Shown here: positions 41,696-45,148 of the stretch, piece by piece
How the letters are laid out: every line of letters starts with the position of its first letter
How positions within the stretch are numbered: the stretch's first letter is position 1
Assembly (NCBI GenBank): GCA_035942915.1
Contig: DASZCR010000091.1
Location: 1-45,148, forward strand
Source: DASZCR01 sp035942915
GTDB taxonomy: Bacteria; Acidobacteriota; Blastocatellia; Pyrinomonadales; Pyrinomonadaceae
Reading direction: 5' to 3'
DNA length: 45,148 nt
Program-made: the position numbers and the translations under genes
Notes under the pieces: generated by a model
What the model was told of the DNA's origin: nothing
Database searches by the model: none
The model's input: only the letters and a program-made list of their open reading frames with translations

Positions 41696-42109
41696 ATGCC
41701 TTTCACGACGCGTGTGACGGTGCGGTTTGGCGATACAGACCCGGCGGGGCTGGTCTATTACCCGCGCCTGTTTCATTACTTGCACGTGGCGATGGAGGAG
41801 TTCTTCGCGGCGTGTTGTGGGGTGAGCTATCACGAATTGGTCGAGTCGCAGCGATTGGGTTTCCCGACGGTGAATGCGCGCGCGGAGTTTTTAGCGCCGC
41901 TCGTTTATGGAGACGTGGCTGAGATTGAGGTCTCGGTCTCGCACGTGGGGCGTAGTTCGGCGGACTTCGTTTATACGGTCAGACGCGCAAGCGACGCGAC
42001 GGTGTGCGTGCGCGCCGCGCTCGTGCAGGTGGCGATGAATCTGGATGAGCGACGCGCCGTAGCTGTCCCTGAAAACCTGCGTGCGGCGTTTGCGCGAAGC
42101 GCCGAATGA
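41696..42109 (+). CDS. 4-hydroxybenzoyl-CoA thioesterase-family protein
   Basis: The 137-residue hotdog-fold protein has the 4HBT signature RFGDTDPAGLVYYPRLFHYLHVAMEEFF, with the catalytic Asp in DTDPAG near residue 15. It would hydrolyse an aryl- or acyl-CoA, either as a final step or to release CoA from dead-end intermediates. It starts after array 9 with no ribosome site and is the last gene of the kynU operon; a strong intrinsic terminator follows 13 bp downstream. Confidence 0.9.
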   Translation: MPFTTRVTVRFGDTDPAGLVYYPRLFHYLHVAMEEFFAACCGVSYHELVESQRLGFPTVNARAEFLAPLVYGDVAEIEVSVSHVGRSSADFVYTVRRASDATVCVRAALVQVAMNLDERRAVAVPENLRAAFARSAE

Positions 42110-42122
42110 AGCCTGCGACGAT

Positions 42123-42153
42123 GCCGGGACGTTGATATTTCCGGCTTTTTTTT
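42123..42153 (+). terminator. Intrinsic terminator after the catabolic operon
   Basis: A stem of GCCGG/CCGGC extended by G-T and A-T pairs encloses a nine-base loop and is followed by eight Ts. Confidence 0.85.
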
Positions 42154-42285
42154 GGAAAAATCCTTCCACTGAATATTTCCTCTCCGTACAAACGAAGCGG
42201 AAGAGAGCAAGATTGGCATCGTCAATCCTACCGGCATCTCTTTAACAAATTCCCGACATTGAGAACGTCTCGGAGGAGAAATTCC

Positions 42286-42945
42286 GTGAACAAGCTACTC
42301 GTGTGTCTAGCCGCGCTCATCGTCATCAGTCTGTCTTCGACAGCCTCGGCCGATACCTTGCTCTATACGCCGACGCCCGCCGACTTGAACGACCTCGACC
42401 ATCACAAGGTTTACACCTGGCGCGTCAGCAACGTTGACCTCAAAGGCAAACAGATTGTCAGCGCGACGCTGAAGATTAAGAACATCTCGAACTGGGACAC
42501 CAATCCCAACAAGCTGTTCATCCACCTGCTCGACACGGCGAAAGGCTCCGGCGTCCGCTCCTTCACCGACGACCCGACCAACAGCACGCCCGTCACGGAC
42601 ATCCGCGACGACTTCATCGACCCACGCTATCACGGCCGCAGCGATTGGCTCGTCGCCGCCGGGACGGCCGACACCTTTCTGACGGCGCGCTCGTTCACGA
42701 TGACGCCGGAGAACTTCGTCTTCAATTTCTCGCCGAGCCAGTTACAGATTTTGACGAGCTACATTCTCAATGGCGGCAACTTCGCGCTCGGCTTCGACCC
42801 CGACTGCCACTTCTTCAACGACGGCATCTCCTTCGAGATTATTACCGCCGATGCGCCCGTGCCTGAACCGGCGACGATGGCGCTGCTCGGAACCGGCCTC
42901 GCCGGTCTCTACTACCGCAAACGCCGCAAACAGCAGAAGGCTTAG
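42286..42945 (+). CDS. PEP-CTERM sorting domain protein
   Basis: The 219-residue secreted protein has a signal peptide (residues 1-23, ending SASA), a beta-rich middle domain with no recognised family, and a C-terminal PEP-CTERM signal. That signal consists of VPEPATMALLGTG, a hydrophobic helix and the basic tail YYRKRRKQQK. PEP-CTERM proteins are processed by exosortase and exported, often with exopolysaccharide. The start is GTG at 42286, with GGAGGAG eight bases upstream. No exosortase gene is in the window. A palindrome and then a strong terminator follow the stop. Confidence 0.85.
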   Translation: MNKLLVCLAALIVISLSSTASADTLLYTPTPADLNDLDHHKVYTWRVSNVDLKGKQIVSATLKIKNISNWDTNPNKLFIHLLDTAKGSGVRSFTDDPTNSTPVTDIRDDFIDPRYHGRSDWLVAAGTADTFLTARSFTMTPENFVFNFSPSQLQILTSYILNGGNFALGFDPDCHFFNDGISFEIITADAPVPEPATMALLGTGLAGLYYRKRRKQQKA

Positions 42946-42964
42946 ACCTCGCGCCCGCGAGGTC
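42945..42964. repeat. GC-rich palindrome at stop of the PEP-CTERM gene
   Basis: GACCTCGCG and CGCGAGGTC are separated by two bases and begin at the last base of the stop codon. There is no T-run; it may be an mRNA 3'-end hairpin. Confidence 0.5.
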
Positions 42965-42999
42965 GCTGGCGAAAGAGTTTTTCCTCCTCGGATTCGGTC

Positions 43000-43052
43000 A
43001 CGAAAGAGACGCGTGAGGCTGCTCCTGCCTGCCGCGTCTCTTTCGTTTTTTT
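43000..43052 (+). terminator. Intrinsic terminator after the PEP-CTERM gene
   Basis: The perfect 14-bp arms ACGAAAGAGACGCG and CGCGTCTCTTTCGT flank a 19-base loop and are followed by seven Ts. Confidence 0.85.
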
Positions 43053-43178
43053 ACATCCCGCCGCCGCTGCCCTATAATTCAAAAGCTCTCGATGCGTTCC
43101 CCGACGCGCGCACCATCATCCAACGCTCGAATTTGCACGAGGCGGTCGAGCGCCGCGCTCGCAGGAGGTCTGAAAGCC

Positions 43179-44348
43179 TTGCTCAGACGACTCAGAATCA
43201 TCTCTCTCGCCGTCGCGCTGGCGCTCGGTGCGTTCGCACCGCTTGCGCCGACCGTCGCGGGTCAGTCCGTTGCGAGCAGCGCACAGCCCGTCGCCGTCGA
43301 ACAGACGCAGAAGCGCGAAGGCAACAGTTTCCTGCGCGTGTTGAGCGCACCGTTCCGCGCCATCGGCAAACTCTTCCGCAGCGGCAAGCGGACGACCACG
43401 AACGGCGCAGAAGAGGCGCGCCGGAAGAGCGCGCAGAGAGACGCGCAGGCTGTCGCGCGCAGCGCGGGTGCGGTCTCGCCGGAGAAGACTCTTGAAACGG
43501 GCGCGGCGGTGGCGGCCAGTGAGACGGCGCGAGCCGCGAACGTCGTCGAGCCTCCGAAGACGAGCGTCGGGACTGCGACCGGGAACGTCGAGCAGGCCGC
43601 GCGACCGGCCGCGCCTGAAGCGCCGACGCGCACGGAGATGGGCGCAAACATCGTCCGCCCGTTGGATGGCCGCATTGTGCCGGTCGAGCCGGGAATGTGG
43701 ATTCCTTCGGTCGAGGGCATTGCGAAAGACCCGCTCTCGCAAGGTCGCGCGCTGCTGCGTCAGGGCTATCTCAACGAAGCCATCGCAGAGCTTTCCGTCG
43801 CCTCGACGCTCGGCCCTAATCTGGTTGAAGCCAACAACCTGCTCGGCCTCGCGCTCGACAGACGCGGACGCCACAGGGAGGCCAGAGAGGCTTACGAGCG
43901 TGCGCTCTCGCTTGCGCCCAACGACCCGCAGGTTTTGAACAACCTCGGCCACTCGCACTATCTCGACAACCAATTTCAGGCCGCGCTCAAGCGTCTCAAA
44001 CAGGCCGAACGTTATGCGCCGGGCGCACCCTCGGTCTTGAACAATCTCGGCCTCGTGCAAGCGCGTCTCGGCAAGTACGACGAAGCTTACAGGAGCCTCG
44101 CGCGCGCCGTCGGCGAATACGATGCGCGTCTGCGCATGGCGGAGATGCTCGAACAGGCCGGACGCGCCGCAGATGCCATCAAGCATTACGAGGCGGCGTT
44201 GCGCGTCCAGCCCAACTCTTCAGCCGTCCTCGAACGTCTCGCCGAACTCTATGAACGCACCGGGCGACGCGAGGACGCCGCAGCCGCGCGCCGCACGCTC
44301 GGCCAACCGCCCAACAAACAACGCACAGCCACCGGCGGCGGCGGTTAA
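43179..44348 (+). CDS. Exported tetratricopeptide-repeat protein
   Basis: The protein of about 389 residues begins with a classic signal peptide (LRRLRIISLAVALALGAFAPLAPTVAG). A basic Lys/Arg/Ala-rich region of about 150 residues of low complexity follows, then four or five TPR units (from about residue 205 to 370) with the pattern ALLRQGYLNEAIAELSVA, NLLGLALDRRGRHREAREAYERAL and so on. TPRs mediate protein-protein contacts, so this is probably a periplasmic scaffold. The start is TTG at 43179, with AGGAGG ten bases upstream. An ATG at 43092 is in frame, but it would add 29 residues before the signal peptide. A long inverted repeat separates it from the convergent NtrC-type gene. Confidence 0.78.
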   Translation: MLRRLRIISLAVALALGAFAPLAPTVAGQSVASSAQPVAVEQTQKREGNSFLRVLSAPFRAIGKLFRSGKRTTTNGAEEARRKSAQRDAQAVARSAGAVSPEKTLETGAAVAASETARAANVVEPPKTSVGTATGNVEQAARPAAPEAPTRTEMGANIVRPLDGRIVPVEPGMWIPSVEGIAKDPLSQGRALLRQGYLNEAIAELSVASTLGPNLVEANNLLGLALDRRGRHREAREAYERALSLAPNDPQVLNNLGHSHYLDNQFQAALKRLKQAERYAPGAPSVLNNLGLVQARLGKYDEAYRSLARAVGEYDARLRMAEMLEQAGRAADAIKHYEAALRVQPNSSAVLERLAELYERTGRREDAAAARRTLGQPPNKQRTATGGGG

Positions 44349-44352
44349 GAGA

Positions 44353-44442
44353 CAAGGCACACGTCAACAGCTAAAAGGCAAAAGTGAAGATGAGAGGGAC
44401 GCTCCTTCTCATCTTCACTTTTGCCTTTTAGCTTGTGCCTTG
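44353..44442. repeat. Long perfect inverted repeat between convergent genes
   Basis: Two perfect 27-base arms (44369-44395 and 44407-44433) are extended outside by CAAGGCACA (44353-44361) and TGTGCCTTG (44434-44442). The arm reads TAAAAGG, CAAAAGT, GAAGATG in seven-base steps. It is a probable bidirectional terminator and resembles the elements at 22985 and 34667. Confidence 0.88.
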
Positions 44443-44445
44443 CCT

Positions 44446-45148
44446 TCAGGGTCTTCTGGTCAGGTTGTAGTCGCGCAGGCGGCGGTAGAGCGTCGAGGGC
44501 GAGATGCCGAGGATTTCGGCCGTCTTGCCGCGATGCCAGCCCGTCTGTTCGAGTGCGGCGAGGATTTGCTGGCGCTCGACTTCGCGGAGCGGCGGCGGGA
44601 CGGCCGGGGCTGCGCCCGTGCTCGCCACGCCCGCGCCCGTCATAGGCGAGACGGGCGCGTAAGCAGGCGCAGGGCTTGCCACTTCGGGCGGGAGTTCGGC
44701 CGTCGTGATGCGCCCGTCGTTGGCTAAGAGCAGGGCGCGCTCAAGGCAGTTGCGTAGTTGGCGGACGTTGCCCGGCCACGAATAGCTCTGCAAGGCGGCG
44801 AGCGCCTCCGGCGTCAACTCCGGCGGCTCCTGCGCGCCCGCGCTGAGCATCTTCAAGAGGTGGCGCGCCAGCGGTTCGATGTCTTCGACGCGCTCGCGCA
44901 GCGCGGGCAGAGAGATTTGGAAGCCGTTGATGCGGTAGAGCAGGTCTGAACGGAAGCGGCCGTCGGCCGTCACCTCATTAACGTCGCGGTTCGTCGCCGC
45001 GACGATGCGGACGTTGACCAGAACTTTTCGCACGCCGCCGACGCGGTAGAACGAGTTCGTCTCAATCGCCCGCAGGAGCTTCGACTGAAGCGGCGGCGGC
45101 AGCTCCGTCACCTCGTCGAGGAAGATGGTGCCGTTGTCGGCCAGCTCC
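44446..45148 (-). CDS. Sigma-54-dependent activator (NtrC type), C-terminal part
   Basis: The gene runs off the right edge, so its N-terminus is missing. The visible 233 residues include the Walker B region of the AAA+ domain (GTIFLDEVTELPPPLQSKLLR), then RVGGVRKVLVNVRIVAATNRD and RSDLLYRINGFQISLPALRER with the arginine fingers. A linker and a Fis-type helix-turn-helix follow (QQILAALEQTGWHRGKTAEILGISPSTLYRRLRDY). It opens promoter complexes with sigma-54 RNA polymerase. PEP-CTERM genes in some bacteria are controlled by such regulators, but no sigma-54 promoter was seen here. Confidence 0.93.
   Translation of the reverse strand, partial: ELADNGTIFLDEVTELPPPLQSKLLRAIETNSFYRVGGVRKVLVNVRIVAATNRDVNEVTADGRFRSDLLYRINGFQISLPALRERVEDIEPLARHLLKMLSAGAQEPPELTPEALAALQSYSWPGNVRQLRNCLERALLLANDGRITTAELPPEVASPAPAYAPVSPMTGAGVASTGAAPAVPPPLREVERQQILAALEQTGWHRGKTAEILGISPSTLYRRLRDYNLTRRP

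Noticed and set aside
42154..42285. Sigma-54 promoter for the PEP-CTERM gene (TTGGCA near 42210)
   Set aside because: The GG and GC elements do not fall at the required spacing, although an NtrC-type gene is nearby.

Overview
The window is a GC-rich, gene-dense bacterial chromosome segment. It encodes a selenocysteine tRNA, a PEP-CTERM protein, an RND efflux operon with TolC and AcrA-type partners, and aerobic CoA-thioester aromatic catabolism. This content, with the compact gene layout, fits an Acidobacteriota genome of the Blastocatellia type. That placement is an inference from gene content; there is no rRNA or other marker here to prove it.

Layout. 1-3779: a partial PIG-L deacetylase and a 2H phosphoesterase on the minus strand, then an MBL hydrolase, a diacylglycerol-kinase-like lipid kinase and an exported EEP-fold hydrolase on the plus strand. 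3881-11802: a minus-strand efflux operon (TetR repressor, membrane fusion lipoprotein, RND pump, outer-membrane channel) preceded by a perfect 18-bp palindrome over its likely promoter. 12203-14270: a three-gene membrane cluster (DUF883-like, holin-X/DUF1469-like, DUF3618-like) resembling the yqjD-yqjE arrangement. 14385-16355: a second lipid kinase and a CpdA-like phosphoesterase. 16441-22982: an exported M28 peptidase, topoisomerase I, a NiCoT/UreH-type transporter and DprA. 23097-23195: tRNA-Sec with its own promoter.

23379-42109 is a catabolic island. It starts with boxC and boxB (benzoyl-CoA epoxide pathway), a TetR regulator and gluQ. Next come three crotonases, an SDR, a Rid-family protein, an acyl-CoA dehydrogenase and a flavin monooxygenase of the 2-aminobenzoyl-CoA/salicylyl-CoA hydroxylase type. 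An old-yellow-enzyme-like oxidoreductase runs in the opposite direction. Kynureninase, tryptophan 2,3-dioxygenase, a serine hydrolase, a benzoate/2-aminobenzoate-type CoA ligase and a 4HBT thioesterase follow. Read together they suggest tryptophan -> kynurenine -> anthranilate -> anthraniloyl-CoA -> dearomatised CoA ester -> beta-oxidation. The monooxygenase and OYE parts, fused in the known 2-aminobenzoyl-CoA monooxygenase/reductase, would here be separate genes. Kynurenine formamidase and BoxA are not in the window. 42286-45148: a PEP-CTERM protein, a TPR protein and the C-terminal part of an NtrC-type activator.

The most unusual structural feature is a family of nine intergenic elements. 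Each has a left arm of GTGATAG-type heptads, a core of about 20 bp resembling GAGAAAGACAGGTTTTCTC, and a right arm of TATCACC-type heptads. They form very large slippable hairpins, carry stop codons in all three frames when entered from either side, supply the actual stop codon of seven flanking genes, and often run up to within a few bases of the next start codon. Other intergenic gaps hold unrelated sequences with the same architecture (short-period repeats in inverted arms).
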